Source: Dama dama
Taxonomy: Eukaryota; Chordata; Mammalia; Artiodactyla; Cervidae
Assembly: GCF_033118175.1 (NCBI RefSeq)
Contig: NC_083693.1
Coordinates: forward strand, 24,272,481-24,336,480
Reading direction: 5' to 3'
DNA length: 64,000 nucleotides
In this document: positions 43,815 to 54,698 of the stretch, piece by piece
Layout of the letters: each line of letters starts with the position of its first letter
How positions within the stretch are numbered: the first letter of the stretch is position 1
Position numbers and translations under genes: made by a program
The notes under the pieces: generated by a model
What the model was told of the DNA's origin: nothing
The model's database searches: none
What the model saw: only the letters and a program-made list of their open reading frames with translations

Positions 43815-44645
43815 GTGCATACAACTGGGTGTGTTTGAGATCAATATACTCTTGTGAAGCCATCACCACACTCACTGCCATAAACTTATCCATCACCTCC
43901 AGAAGTTTCTTCCTGTTTCCTTTATTTGTTGTTATGCTTGTTTTGCTTTTCCTTTTGTGGTGAAAGCATTTTACATAAAGTACCCCCTTAGCAAATTTCT
44001 AAGATTACAATATTGTTAATCATAGGTCATGGGTCCTATAGTAGACTTCCAGAACTTACCTTGCATAACTGAAACTTGTATCTTTTGACCACAACTACTC
44101 AGCTCTTCCTTCCTCCAGATCCTGGTAACCACTATTCTACTCTTTGCTTCTCTGATTTAGACTAGTGTAGATTCCTCATATAAATAAGATTGTGCAGTAT
44201 TTGTCTTCCTGTGGCTTGTTTCATTCAGCATAACACCTTCCAGATCCAGTTATGTTGTTGAAAATGGCAGGATTTTCTTCCTTGTCAGGCTGAAGGACAT
44301 TCCACTGTGCATCTATACCACATTTTAAAAACTCATTCCTCTATCCATGCCCATTTAGGTTGTTTCCATACCTTGGCTATTATGAATATCACTGCAATGA
44401 ATGTGAAAGTGCAGATATCTGCTCAAGATCAAGATTTCGGATTCCTTTGGATTTACTTCCAGAAGTCGTATGGAAATATATTTGATTTTTTTAAGGAATC
44501 TTCATACTGTTTTCATAGTATAGCTGCATCAATTTACATTCCCACCAAGAGTTGATAAGAATTCCTTTTCTTCCACATCTTGCAAACATTTATTGCTTGT
44601 TTTCCTTTTTATAACAGTCATTCTAGCAAGCATGAGGTGATAGTA
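43815..44645 (-). mobile_element. Old L1 3' end, antisense
   Basis: 'gaagccatcaccacactcac', 'cagatcctggtaaccactat', 'gcttgtttcattcagcataa', 'ctatccatgcccatttaggt', 'ttacattcccaccaagagtt'. Ordinary reverse L1M 3' UTR and ORF2 C-terminus. Confidence 0.85.
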
Positions 44646-44649
44646 TCCA

Positions 44650-45040
44650 TTCAGGTGAATGGATAAACAAATGGGCCACATCCATGCAAAGGAGAATATA
44701 ATTCAATCACAGAAAGGAATGAAGTACTGATACAACATGGGTGAACCTCAAAAACATTATGCTAGTGAAAGGATTCAGACACAAAAGCTAACATATTATG
44801 ATTCCTTATACATGAAATATCCAGGATATTGAGATAGAAATGAATTAGGACTGGTGAAAGGGGGAAATGATGTGTGATTAGGGGTATAGGCTGATTTTAT
44901 TGGATGATGAAATTTTTTTGAAAATAGAAAGAGATGTTAATAGCACAACATTGTAGATACACAAGACACCTCTGAACTGAACATGTTAGAATGATGAATT
45001 ACATTATATAGACTTCACACCAATAAAAAGAAAATAAAAC
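44650..45040 (+). mobile_element. Old L1 3' end, sense, facing the previous copy
   Basis: 'caggtgaatggataaacaaa', 'ttcaatcacagaaaggaatg', 'gatacaacatgggtgaacct', 'cattgtagatacacaagaca', ending A-rich at 45024-45040. It repeats ORF2/3' UTR content of the antisense neighbour, so it is a separate insertion rather than an inverted half of one L1. Confidence 0.82.
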
Positions 45041-45058
45041 AAAGTAAATTAATATGGC

Positions 45059-45200
45059 AAGGAACTTCCCTGGCCGTCTGGTGGTTAAAGCTTTGCTTTC
45101 CAATGCATATTGGGTTCCATCCCTGGGACCCACATGCCTCATGGCCAAAAAACCAAAATGTAAAACAGAAGCAATATTGTAAAAAAATTCAATAAAGACT
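45059..45200 (+). mobile_element. CHR-type SINE, short
   Basis: 'ggaacttccctggccgtctg', 'gttaaagctttgctttccaa', 'gggttccatccctgggaccc', 'cacatgcctcatggccaaaa', then an A-rich tail with 'aattcaataaagact'. Confidence 0.85.
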
Positions 45201-46079
45201 TAAAAAGTGGCCTACATTAAAAAAATCTTTAAAAATATATGGTGAATAATCAACATAATTTTTAAGGGCATGAAGCAGAATTCAAAATGTCACTTATGTT
45301 ATTCTACCATTGGCCAAAATATAGTGATATAGTCACACCTACATTCAAGAGAAGTTGGGAAATGTAGTTCTTAGCTGAGTGGTCACATATGCAACTAAAA
45401 TATATTGCCAGAGTATCATAGTGTGGGATGACTAAAAGCAAGAAGGGAAATTGGGTGCAAGGAGACAACAGCTCTTAACTTTTTATAAAAACTTGCTGAA
45501 AACAACAAGGAACAATGAGTACACACTAACATTTTGGCTATTTCCAACTACTTTCTTGGATCTGAAAATTTAAATCATCTGTCTTCCAGATGAATGTTGC
45601 CAAGTATTTTACCCCAGTGTTTCCGTTCAACAAACAAGAGTCATCAAGCTTGTAGCCTTCAGTATCTGTTTTCTTGTATCCTATTGTCTGACTGTAGAAT
45701 CAATAGCAGATATTTTAGTTTGTGTTATGACAGCACCCCAATTCTGATATTTCTCTGTCAATAAGGAATAGAGGTTTAGATCTTGTATGAAAGAAACACA
45801 AATAAAATGCAAGTGGACAGAATTTATTCCACAAGGTCCTCTAGTGACCAGAGATGGAAACTCAACACAATTTTCATCATTGGGTCTGAGACAGTTGCTC
45901 TGACTTTCCTGACTTACAGTGTTGAAATCACCATATCTGCATTTTACTCATTGAAGACACAGAAAGAACACAGGAAGATGAAGCAACTTTGTGTTTAAGC
46001 ATACAAAGTTGAAAGTGCACATACTCCTTCTGCTTATAGCCTGTTGATCGAAATCTAGTCACAGGCCATAATTAGCAAA
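45201..46079. other. Unassigned non-coding sequence
   Basis: No recognised repeat. The 71-codon frame at 45783-45998 has no domain. Confidence 0.4.
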
Positions 46080-46930
46080 GACAGAAACTGACAAATGTTA
46101 ATAATGGTACTGTCATATGAAAGAATTATGAAGGGGACCTCGTAATAAGAGAAAGAAAGACAGACATAATGGATACTGGAGGATAGAAGCAGTCAAGCAT
46201 GCACATAAAATTCCTAGAAACATGATGAAAAAATATAAAGTATATAATTTCCAATGAGTAAAGAAAAAACATGAATGAAGAAAACTATTCATCAGTCTAT
46301 CAGAAATCAAGAAATGAAAAGAAACATTTAAGGGTTGAAGCAAATGAAAAGCCCAAAATAAGATGGTGAAAATAGGTTCAAATATATCAATAATTATAGA
46401 TGATATAACAATAACAAACCTGGTAGATAAAAAACAAATATTGAGGAAATGAGTGAAAAAATTAACCTTGTTCAATGTTGTTTAAAAGAGAAACAGAACA
46501 TAAAAATGTAGAATAGCTGAAATTAAAGAATGAAGAATAATATACCATTTAAGAACTAAACATTAGGAAGCTAATTTACCTGTATTAATAGCAACTTAAG
46601 GAGACCTGAAGACAAGCAGTACTAAATAGAAGTAAAACTGAAAGTTACAAAATGTCAAAGGTTAAATTCATGGAGAAGATATTTAAAATTTAAACTTGCA
46701 TGGATCAACAATTTAGCTTCAAAATATATATAAAAGAAAATGTTGAAGGAATCACAAGAGGAATTGTCAAAGTTGCCACTGTGTTGGAGAATTTAGCTAC
46801 CCATTCAGTAGCTAATAGACCAAAGGAACAAAAATCAGTGGAGACTCAAAAGTTTTGGCCAACACAAAGAACATGCTTAATTAATGGACTTAAAAATTTT
46901 CACTATTCAGTGCCAAAAGCCAAGTGACTG
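46080..46930 (+). mobile_element. Very old L1/HAL1-like remnant (tentative)
   Basis: A-rich sense strand with ordered resemblance to the L1 ORF2 endonuclease end: 'gcttcaaaatatatataaaa', then 'ggaattgtcaaagttgccac'. Upstream A-rich sequence may be ORF1/ORF2-derived. The 120-codon antisense frame (46113-46475) is a T-rich shadow. Confidence 0.4.
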
Positions 46931-47633
46931 AAGAATAATAGAGTATTATTATACACATATAATTATGGGACGTTCAAAAGCTTGCAAAACCAACAAAAAT
47001 GTTTAGAAAATCAATCATATGTTGTAAAACTAGAATAAAAAAACAAATCAATTGAAAGACACAACATTTTAATTTTAGATTGTATCTACTTATTCCCTCT
47101 AATGAAAGATGGGATAATTGCATCTGTACACTTCTCACTTCCTTTTTTTCCCTCATACATTTTCAAGTTTCCAAATGTTAATGTTCTATTCTGCAAGCAA
47201 CATATAAGAAAGACAAGCTCTCTGTCTTCTGTGACACTTGGCTTCATCCAATTTCAATAAAGTTGAACCACAAAATATTACAAGGCTAGGCTTTGATGGC
47301 TCTTTCACCCCTATAAGAATGTCAAATTAGTTGGCAAGGTGTTACCAAGAGGTGGCTACTCCTATATTCCTGGACTTCTGCTCTGGGGAGTGTCTTCCAC
47401 GTACTGTGCAAGAAAAGCAAGAAAAATCTTATTCCAAAAAGTGAATAATTTAAAAGGAAAAATGTGGTAAGATTATCTACTATGATATGCATGTAGTGGA
47501 AACTCGGCTTGAATGATAGTGCTAATGTAAAAAGAGTATTGTTCCCAATGTAGAGGTGTCCTAATCCCAAGTGGATTTGAATCCACTAGAAGAGACAAAC
47601 TCCATGGCGCTGGAAGGCTAAAAATTATGCTGT
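46931..47633. other. Unassigned AT-rich sequence
   Basis: No recognised repeat or gene. Confidence 0.4.
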
Positions 47634-47642
47634 CTCAAGTTG

Positions 47643-47862
47643 GCTTGTTGTTGCTCTTGTTTAATTCCTAAGTCATGCCGAATTCTTTTGTGACCTTATG
47701 GACTGTAGTCTGCCAGACTCCACTGTCCATGGGATTTCCCAGGCAAGAACACTGTAGTGGGTTGCCAGTCCCTTCTCCAGAGCATCTTCCTGGCCCAAGG
47801 ATCAAACCCGCATCTCCTGCTTGGCAGGTGGATTCTTTACCACTCAGTCACCTGGGAAGCCC
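47643..47862 (-). mobile_element. Bov-tA SINE, antisense, with 9-bp target duplication
   Basis: Flanked by 'ctcaagttg' (47634-47642 and 47863-47871). 'gactgtagtctgccagactc', 'gcatcttcctggcccaagga', 'cagtcacctgggaagcccc'. Confidence 0.94.
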
Positions 47863-47871
47863 CTCAAGTTG

Positions 47872-49800
47872 CGTACCACTCCTTAATTTTCCACTGTTTC
47901 CAGTCTCCCTAGCAGCTAGGAGTGGATAATGAGAGGAAAATGGAAATCACTGGGTGAAGCTTAAAATCAGCTCATCTAGTGAAGGAGGGTGTCCTTTGAG
48001 CCTCCCCCTTCCGTTTTCATTTCTTTTGACATCAGCGTTTTAGTGGAATGATAGACTGGCTCTTACAGTCTACCACAACAACCTTCAGGTGTGTCTTTCT
48101 CCACTTCAAAGACCGGAGATCTGAAAACAATTTTCTCCATATTTCCTTGAAGCTGTGATTCTGGATACAGTGAATGTTCAACCCATCTAATGCATAAGTG
48201 GAAGATCTGGAAGGCAGACGTAAAGCAAAGGGCTTCTCGTCCTATTTTTGTTGGCAAGCCCAATTGTGTGGGATCTAGTTATGCTGGAGAAGCATTAGCC
48301 AAGGACCTCATTTCCAGTCACTGAAGTCGTGGGTGCAGGCTGTAGCAGAAACAGTTTGGTTTTGAGGACACCAACAGTGGTACAAGCTTCCCAATCATTG
48401 CAGCTTTGTGACTATGTGACTTCCTATAACTGAATTTCCTCTCTTGTTGTGAAGTAGCCATGTGGTGCTGGAGGCAGCAAGTGGAGTGGCAGCTTTAAAC
48501 CAGGCAGACAGCTTCTTGATCAAAGAAGGGATAGCAAAAGAAAAAAGAGGACGGCAGCTCCCTTGATGGCCCAGTTCTTTCATGTGATTTTGGGAGTTAT
48601 TCCAGAAATCTTAACCTAGAGTTTAGGTTAAGAGTTTGTTTTTTCAGCCTTACCTATGATTCTCTAAGCACTTTAGTACTCTCTAATGTAACCATTTGTA
48701 TGTAAGGTAGCTAAAGTGGTTTCAGTTACCTACAATTGGAAACTGATTAATGCAAATGAGATGTGATGGGAAAAAATTGATTGGTTATCCTGGACCACGA
48801 TGCAACTGTAGAGACGGAATTTGCAGCCAAAGATGGTGAAATAGGAAGGGAAAAGAAATTTGGGTGCCTAAGGAACCACCGCTTTAGCTCTTCACTGTCT
48901 ATCTCTGAAATATTTTTTGTTTTAAACATGCAACATACTTCCTTAATTTAACTTATCTTACTTCAGCTCTCTGCTTCTTGCAGCCAAATGAATTCCTCTT
49001 GTATGACATTCATTTTAGCTATTTTTATATTGATTTTATTAATCAGATCTTTTCTCACTATTTTTCATAACTGGTTATTACCAACAAAAAGAAAAATTAT
49101 TAACCTTTATTTATTATTGCATCCACCTACATTACAGAGGTCTCCAGTTCATACTAGTAATTTTATGGTGAATTCTCTTTCATTGTATTTCAGCTCCAAT
49201 CCATCAGGAAAATGAAGGAAAAGCTAAGAGCCCAAGATATGTTGTATAATCCAATATTTTTAATTTCTCATATAAATCTGGCTGAAATAGTCTTTGATTT
49301 TTATATAAGCTCATATTTATTTTATTATGTAAACTATATCCAAACAGTTATGTGCTTATTAAAAACAATTCCACATCATTAGTAAGACACTCAATATTGA
49401 TAAAATATTGCTTTTGGTTACAGCTGTCCTACTAAATTAGTAAGATAAAAATATTTCCTACCTTCTCTTGCTGAATTACAGATGGCTCACCTTTCAAAGA
49501 ATTAAGTACCTGTTTCACTTCTTTCAGTAAATGAAATAACAGCAAAGTTGATCTTTGGAGAAACTTCTGATGATAAAATTACTACTTCCAACGCACATTA
49601 TTTTCCTTTGGATGCAGTGTAGTGGACAGAGAGGAAGGAATCCGAGCATCTCCTGTTCAATCACACCAGGTTCTGTCCCTTTGCCACATCACCAGCGTCT
49701 CTGGACCACAACTTGTTAATAAGGAAATGCACCCTTTCCAGCTCCAATCTTCTGTATTTCATAGATGCACACGGAATATACATTTTCGGCAAAGAATCAG
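47872..49800. other. Unassigned sequence, possibly an old repeat at 48280-48770
   Basis: Nearly 2 kb without a confident family. A perfect 9-bp stem with a 5-nt loop lies at 48610-48632 ('cttaaccta' / 'taggttaag'). The segment 48280-48770 has the feel of a decayed LTR or DNA transposon but no diagnostic end. Short frames show no domain. Confidence 0.35.
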
Positions 49801-50085
49801 TTTTTTTTTAATTGGAGGATAATTGCTTTACAATATCGTGTTGGTTTCTGCCATACAGCAGCGTGAATCGGCCATAAGTATACAGATGTCCCCTCCCTCT
49901 TGAACCTTCCTCCCACCCCCAAACCCCACCCCTCTCTCTAGATTGTCGCAGAGCACCTGCTTGAGCTCCCTGTGTTATACTGAAGCCTCTTACTAGCTAT
50001 CTATTCTGCATGTGGTAATGTATATATTTCAACACACCTCTCTCAATGTGTCCACGCTCTCCTTTCCCCACTGTGTTCAGGCAGT
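49801..50085 (-). mobile_element. L1 3' UTR, antisense, short
   Basis: T-run (49801-49809), then 'attggaggataattgcttta', 'gttggtttctgccatacagc', 'ttgagctccctgtgttatac', 'tactagctatctattctgca', 'ccccactgtgttcaggcag'. Only the last 0.28 kb of a young-type L1 is present. Confidence 0.93.
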
Positions 50086-50332
50086 TTTGTTTTTGTTTTT
50101 TTAATTAAAGAAATACAAGAGCAAAAATGTAAAATGAATTCTAAAATATTTCCACCAGATTACACTTCCTTCAATGTTAAGGGTGATTTTCTTCTTCACA
50201 TTTGGAAGTTTTTGAAATTGAGATACATCTTACAATCAAATGTATGCTTAATATGGTAGTTCTTTCTCCTAACCTCTCCATCTCCTCCTCCCAAATAAAT
50301 TCTTGCTATAACAGTGGTATATCATATATTCA

Positions 50333-50464
50333 GTGGAGGAAGAAACTGCAACGAACCCCTGTATTCTTGCCTGGAAAATCCCATGGACAAAGGGGCTTAG
50401 TGGGCTATCGTCTGTGGGGTCGCAAAGAATTGGACATGACTTGATATACGACTTCATACATGCA
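50333..50464 (+). mobile_element. Bov-tA SINE, 5'-truncated
   Basis: Core 'cctgtattcttgcctggaaa' to tail 'gaattggacatgacttgata'. It is flanked by near-identical 11-mers 'tcatatattca' (50322-50332) and 'tcatacattca' (50465-50475), so the truncation happened at insertion. Confidence 0.9.
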
Positions 50465-50475
50465 TCATACATTCA

Positions 50476-51123
50476 ATAACCTCTAGGAATCTAGGAAAAA
50501 CAAAATAGGCACCAGGGTCAGATTACCACATGAACTTATATACAGCTGTGCATGGGGTCGGGGCTCACCGGTGTCTATGTAAATTGGGTTACATGGGAAT
50601 GGGGTGAGGGGAGAAGCCTTCCTGGAAAAATTTGTTGGGCAGATGCCTGTAGTCAGGGTCAGGAGGAAGATGGGTGAGCCCTGAGCCGTGCTGTGGGGTC
50701 TCCAGGTGAGGAGCTGTAACACAGTTGGGGAGAGGAACTCCTGTCCCACTTCTAGGGATGTGTCCCTGCTTCACTGCTGTGCCTGGCCAGTCTCCACTGT
50801 TCTGGTGATGATCTCAGGAACTGTGGCAAAGCCCCAGAGGGACCACAGTGCCCGGAAAGTACAGTGATCATCAGTGGAAACGCACAGAAGATGAGGCTAC
50901 CTGATGGAATCAGAGTAGGACCCAGTAGAGAAGATTTGTGTGATAGAACCCCAGGGAAGCCATTATAACTGACTGGAGTAAGTTTAAACATGAGATCCTG
51001 TGAAGAAGTGGCTACTGTGAGCCTGTGAGATCTGAGTATTATTATTAATATGACTTCATCCAAACACATAGACTAGGGAAATATTTTGGAATAGATGTAC
51101 ATAAATATACACAAATATTTTTA

Positions 51124-51124
<1 letters not shown>
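50476..51124. other. Unassigned block with two antisense frames
   Basis: Base composition is richer in G+C than the flanks. Minus-strand frames of 88 codons (50483-50749) and 105 codons (50752-51069) lie end to end. They have no domain I recognise, no signal peptide and no clear promoter or splice sites. Could be a decayed LTR, a processed pseudogene or chance. Confidence 0.35.

Positions 51125-51125
<1 letters not shown>

Positions 51126-51200
<75 letters not shown>
51126..51200. repeat. Compound (CT)n(TA)n microsatellite
   Basis: About 16 CT units passing directly into about 22 TA units, with no interruption. Probably length-variable. Confidence 0.97.
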
Positions 51201-51204
<4 letters not shown>

Positions 51205-51227
51205 AATATTTATATGTAGGTATATGA

Positions 51228-51443
51228 TGGTGGTGGTTTAGTCACTAAGTCATGGCCAACTCCTGGGACCCCATGTACTACAGCCTACCAAGCTCCTCTG
51301 TTCATGGGATTTCCCAGGCAAAAATACTAAAGTGAGTTGCCATTTCCTTCTCTAGGGGATCTTTCCAACCCAGGGATCAAACCCAGATCTCCTACATTGC
51401 AGACAGATTTTTTTTTACCATCTGAGTCAACAGGGAAGCTCCA
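51228..51443 (-). mobile_element. Bov-tA SINE, antisense
   Basis: Left tail '(g)gtggtggtttagtcacta', core 'gcaaaaatactaaagtgagt', 'cccagggatcaaacccagat', and a T-run inserted in the head (51410-51417). Short duplication 'tatatga' (51221-51227 and 51444-51450). It sits just downstream of the microsatellite. Confidence 0.92.
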
Positions 51444-52063
51444 TATATGAATATATGGACTAACAAAACCATTCTCACCAACCATGCAAAAATTAGGAAA
51501 TAAAATAATCTTTGCTTAGTATTTAATTAGGGCTTTCTTATGAGTGCTAATTTCAAGATTTCTCTCAACTCTAAGGGTTGAGATTTCTCAACCCTTAAAG
51601 GTTAAGATTTCTCTCAACTCAACCTAGAGTTGAGCTGGAGTCAAATCTAATGAATTACCTCACACTACTTAGCAAAATGTTATGAACTGGGTAGAGGGAA
51701 GGGGGTGTCCTGTGAAGGAGGGGTCAGAAGGGACAGAAGGAGCAAGCTTCATGAAAGAAGGACTCAAGGAATTTGAGTAACACATATATAAAATATTCCT
51801 TTTTAAGTCACCTGGGATGTAAGTCATTTGCTCCTCTTTCCACATCCAAATGTGTCACATGATATCTGCCATGCAAGCTATCGTTTTGTAGAAATCAAAA
51901 AAGGATTTGAATTTCCTTTGTTGCCAAAATGTAAATTTAAAAAACAGATATGTGAACAATAATTCAGAATAATCAGAAAATTAGGGCCAGAGGTTATCAT
52001 GAGAATTCAAGGCCCTGGTATCCACAGACATTTTGGAAAGGGCATTGAGCTTTCATGAGTCAA
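51444..52063. other. Unassigned sequence with local quasi-palindromes
   Basis: Holds the hairpin and direct-repeat cluster at 51555-51635. Nothing else recognised. Confidence 0.4.
51555..51635. repeat. Direct repeat and hairpin cluster
   Basis: 'aagatttctctcaactc' occurs at 51555-51571 and 51604-51620. Between them is a perfect 11-bp stem 'taagggttgag' / 'ctcaaccctta' with a 4-nt loop (51572-51597). After the second copy, 'ctcaact' pairs with 'agttgag'. Confidence 0.85.
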
Positions 52064-52729
52064 GAAATTGAGGCATCTGGTCCCATCACTTCATGGGAAA
52101 TAGATGGGGAAACAGTGGAAGCAGTGTCAGACTTTATTTTTTTGGGTTCCAAAATCACTGCAGATGGTGATTGCAGCCATGAAATTAAAAGACGCTTACT
52201 CCTTGGAAGGAAAGTTATGACCAACCTAGATAGCATATTAAAAAGAAGAGACATTACTTTGCCAACAAAGGTCCATCTAGTCAAGGCTATGGTTTTTCCA
52301 GTGGTCATGTATGGATGTGAGAGTTGGACTGTGAAGAAAGCTGAGTGCCGAAAAGTTGATGCTTTTGAACTGTGGTGTTGGAGAAGACTCTTGAGAATCC
52401 CTTGGACTGCAAGGAGATCCAACCAGTCCATCCTAAAGGAGATCAGTCCTGGGTGTTCATTGGAAGGACTGATGCTGAAGCTGAAACTCCAATACTTTGG
52501 CGTTGAGAAGAGTTGACTCATTGGAAAAGACCCTGATGCTGGGAGGGATTGGGGGCAGGAGGAGAAGGGGATGATAGAGGATGAGATGCCTGGATGGCAT
52601 CACTGACTCGATGGACATGAGTTTGAGTAAACTCCTGGAGTTGGTGATGGACAGGGAGGCCTGGCCTGCTGCGATTCATGGGGTTGCAGAGTCGGACACG
52701 ACTGAGCGACTGAACTGAACTGAACTGAA
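52064..52729 (+). mobile_element. Well-preserved BovB 3' fragment, sense
   Basis: Continuous BovB from the region after YADD to the tail 'gaactgaactgaactgaat'. GCSLEGL markers ('gatcagtcctgggtgttcat', 'gctgcgattcatggggttgc'). It keeps one uninterrupted frame of about 150 codons, breaking only near 52503 where a few bases of the 'GHLMRR' segment are missing. Confidence 0.96.
52067..52500 (+). pseudogene. BovB RT thumb / C-terminal region fragment
   Basis: The in-frame fragment reads, in order, SGPITSWEIDGETVEAVSDF, FLGSKITADGDCSHEIKRRL, VFPVVMYGCESWTVKKAECR, FELWCWRRLLRIPWTARRSN and ISPGCSLEGLMLKLKLQYFG. This is the region downstream of the palm domain, including the CCHC-like Cys/Trp-rich stretch typical of this family. 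The palm, fingers and endonuclease are absent, so it is a broken remnant. It has the longest intact reading frame of this region in the window. Confidence 0.9.
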
Positions 52730-52944
52730 TATAAGTTTTAAGGGAGTGGAGTGATCTTTATAGGAAGAGATGGATGTAGGTATAGGTGTAGGTAGGTGAT
52801 GTAATTACTTGGATTGCCCAGGACAGTTACAGTTATTCTCTGTTGTCCTTAGATCTTGTTTATTTTTGCATTTGTTCCAAGTGTTTCATTTTCTAGTCAA
52901 ACATGCTGTTCTGTGGAAACTATATCCACATATTGTTCTGAAGT
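52730..52944. other. Short unassigned spacer between two BovB pieces
   Basis: Nothing recognised. Confidence 0.4.
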
Positions 52945-53162
52945 GTGAAGAGCCAACTCATAGGAAAATGTCCTGATGCTGGGAAAGATTGAAGGCAAAA
53001 GAAGAAGGGGATGACAGAGGATGAGATGGTTGGATGGCATCACCGAATCAATGGACGTGAGTTTGAGCAAACTCCAGGAGATGGTGAAGGACAGGGAATC
53101 CTGGTGTGCTGCAGTTCATAGGGTCACAAAGAGTCAGACGCAATTTAGTGACTGAGCAACAA
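52945..53162 (+). mobile_element. BovB 3' terminal fragment, sense
   Basis: 'tgaagagccaactcatagga', 'gatgctgggaaagattgaag', 'gatggcatcaccgaatcaat', ending 'agtgactgagcaacaactga' (CAA-type tail). It is a second, older BovB end 0.2 kb downstream of the preserved copy. Confidence 0.93.
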
Positions 53163-54000
53163 CTGAAGCATGACTTGTCATTTAGATCAAAGGAAAATGA
53201 CAAAGTTTAGATGATTTAGACACTTCTAAAATAGTTTTCTTTATCCTAAATCTTTTTTTACTTGTAATAAAATAAGGCAACAGCTGTTTAACATGCCAGT
53301 ACAATTAGCAGGATGAGAACTTTGCTAACATGAGATGCTTTAAATAAAATATTAGGTTGATTCCATAAGTGGTTCAATTTTTCTGTTTAGTTTATGAAAT
53401 TGTAACAAAACATTTTGAAGCTCATCCTGTCACTAAAGTGGAACACCTGAAATTTTTGTAAAATGTGTTGTAACTTCAATTTTAGAAATTCAACAGGGAG
53501 AAAAAGTTGTTCAGGCAATGATAATACAAATACAAATTTTAGTGGAGGATGGCATTGTAAAAAATAGTGTTGTTCTAAATTAAGGGACCTATTTGAATTG
53601 GCTGTGGTGAAAATAATCCATAATTATTTCCAGATAAGCAGTGATACCTTCTCAATCACAAAGAAGATGGAGCTGACAACACTGATAAATATTTTACATG
53701 TACACAGGGTAAACAAGACACATGATTTTGAATATGAAGTTGAATTAGAATCTATTTCAGCATGGAAGTTGTGCTTTGACTTTCTAATGCTCAACAAAAG
53801 CCACATTTGAGAAATGTATGGATCTTAGATCTATTTTTTTTAATCAAATAAAGTGAACTAAAACATTATGGAGGATTTTTGTAAGTGAGTTTCTTAATTT
53901 TGTTTGTACTGTTTATTAAGACTTACAACTTGCATTTCAGATCTCTTCATGTCACCATGCTATGACCATAGTTCAGAGCTGCAACACCATGAAACATGTC
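53163..54000. other. Unassigned AT-rich sequence
   Basis: Two overlapping 60-70 codon frames on opposite strands have no domain. A 'ttaggttgattccataag' start at 53352 superficially recalls mariner ends, but no matching inverted end was found. Confidence 0.35.
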
Positions 54001-54118
54001 CTATTGAAAGGTTGTTGCTGAACGATAAGACGCGGGATTCTTGGCCTCCGGAGGAGACGAATTCAGTCCGGGGCCAGAGACGGGGCTGGATCGCTCAGAG
54101 CTTTTTGTGTAATAAAGT

Positions 54119-54124
54119 TTTATT
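54119..54124 (-). terminator. LTR polyadenylation signal
   Basis: Minus strand 'aataaa' in 'actttaataaaactttatta', at the expected position after the TATA box and before the G+C-rich U5. Confidence 0.65.
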
Positions 54125-54206
54125 AAAGTATAGGAGATAGAGAAAGCTTCTGACATAGGCATCAGAAGGGGGCAAAGGAGTACCCCCTCCTAGTCTTTAG
54201 CTGTAT

Positions 54207-54215
54207 GTTATATAG
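54207..54215 (-). promoter_or_regulatory. LTR TATA box
   Basis: Minus strand reads 'ctatataac', placed in the U3/R part of the solo LTR about 90 bp upstream of the poly(A) signal. Retained retroviral promoter element. Activity not shown. Confidence 0.6.
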
Positions 54216-54698
54216 TCACTCACAGTCTGTTAATGAAAAGAAAGGAATGTCATAAAATTTAGAATGGCACCAGATAATTCATCCCTGGCCATAAAACGAT
54301 TGACTTGAATCTTGTAGAAGGGCAGAATACCAACAAATAGTTTCGTTTACATAGATTAGGGGAACAATACCTGAGTAAGTAAGTTAGGCCGTTTGGCAGA
54401 ACCAACTTGAAGATAGAGTCTGGGGTACATTAACATAGCTTAAGACAACATTTCCATAAGAAAAAGAAATGTATTGGTTAACTCAAGGTTTGAGAGTAGT
54501 TAGCTTTAGGTGAAACCAGGTGTCATGGCAACACAGCATTTTAAGAGAAACCTCCTTTTAAATTTGTATAGAGAAGGAAAAACATATCGCTGGTTTGTTT
54601 CTTCCTGCCGCTTAAGAGAGATAAAAATGTCTGGCACTTGCAGCCTCTTTCCTCCGCTTGGAGACACCTGGCCTTCCTGCCTGTTACCCTCTCACTAT

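Larger units (their letters stand above)
54005..54694 (-). mobile_element. Solo endogenous-retrovirus LTR, antisense
   Basis: A 690-bp element with TG...CA ends: the plus strand reads 'tgaaaggttgttgctgaacg' at the left and 'cctgcctgttaccctctca' at the right. Flanked by 4-bp 'ctat' (54001-54004, 54695-54698). On its sense (minus) strand it has a TATA box and a poly(A) signal 90 bp apart, followed by a G+C-rich R/U5 with CpG sites near 54025-54100. No adjoining gag, pol or env sequence and no primer-binding site, so it is a solo LTR left by recombination. Its U3 start resembles the hairpin arms at 11305-11452. Confidence 0.85.

Noticed and set aside
46113..46475. 120-codon hydrophobic antisense frame
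   Set aside because: It is the complement of A-rich L1-like sequence. The hydrophobicity follows from T-rich codons.
48610..48632. Transcription terminator from a 9-bp stem
   Set aside because: A bacterial-type hairpin has no such role here and the stem lacks any transcript context.
53352..53880. Mariner-type DNA transposon
   Set aside because: Only one end faintly resembles a mariner terminus. No inverted partner, flanking TA pair or transposase fragment was found.
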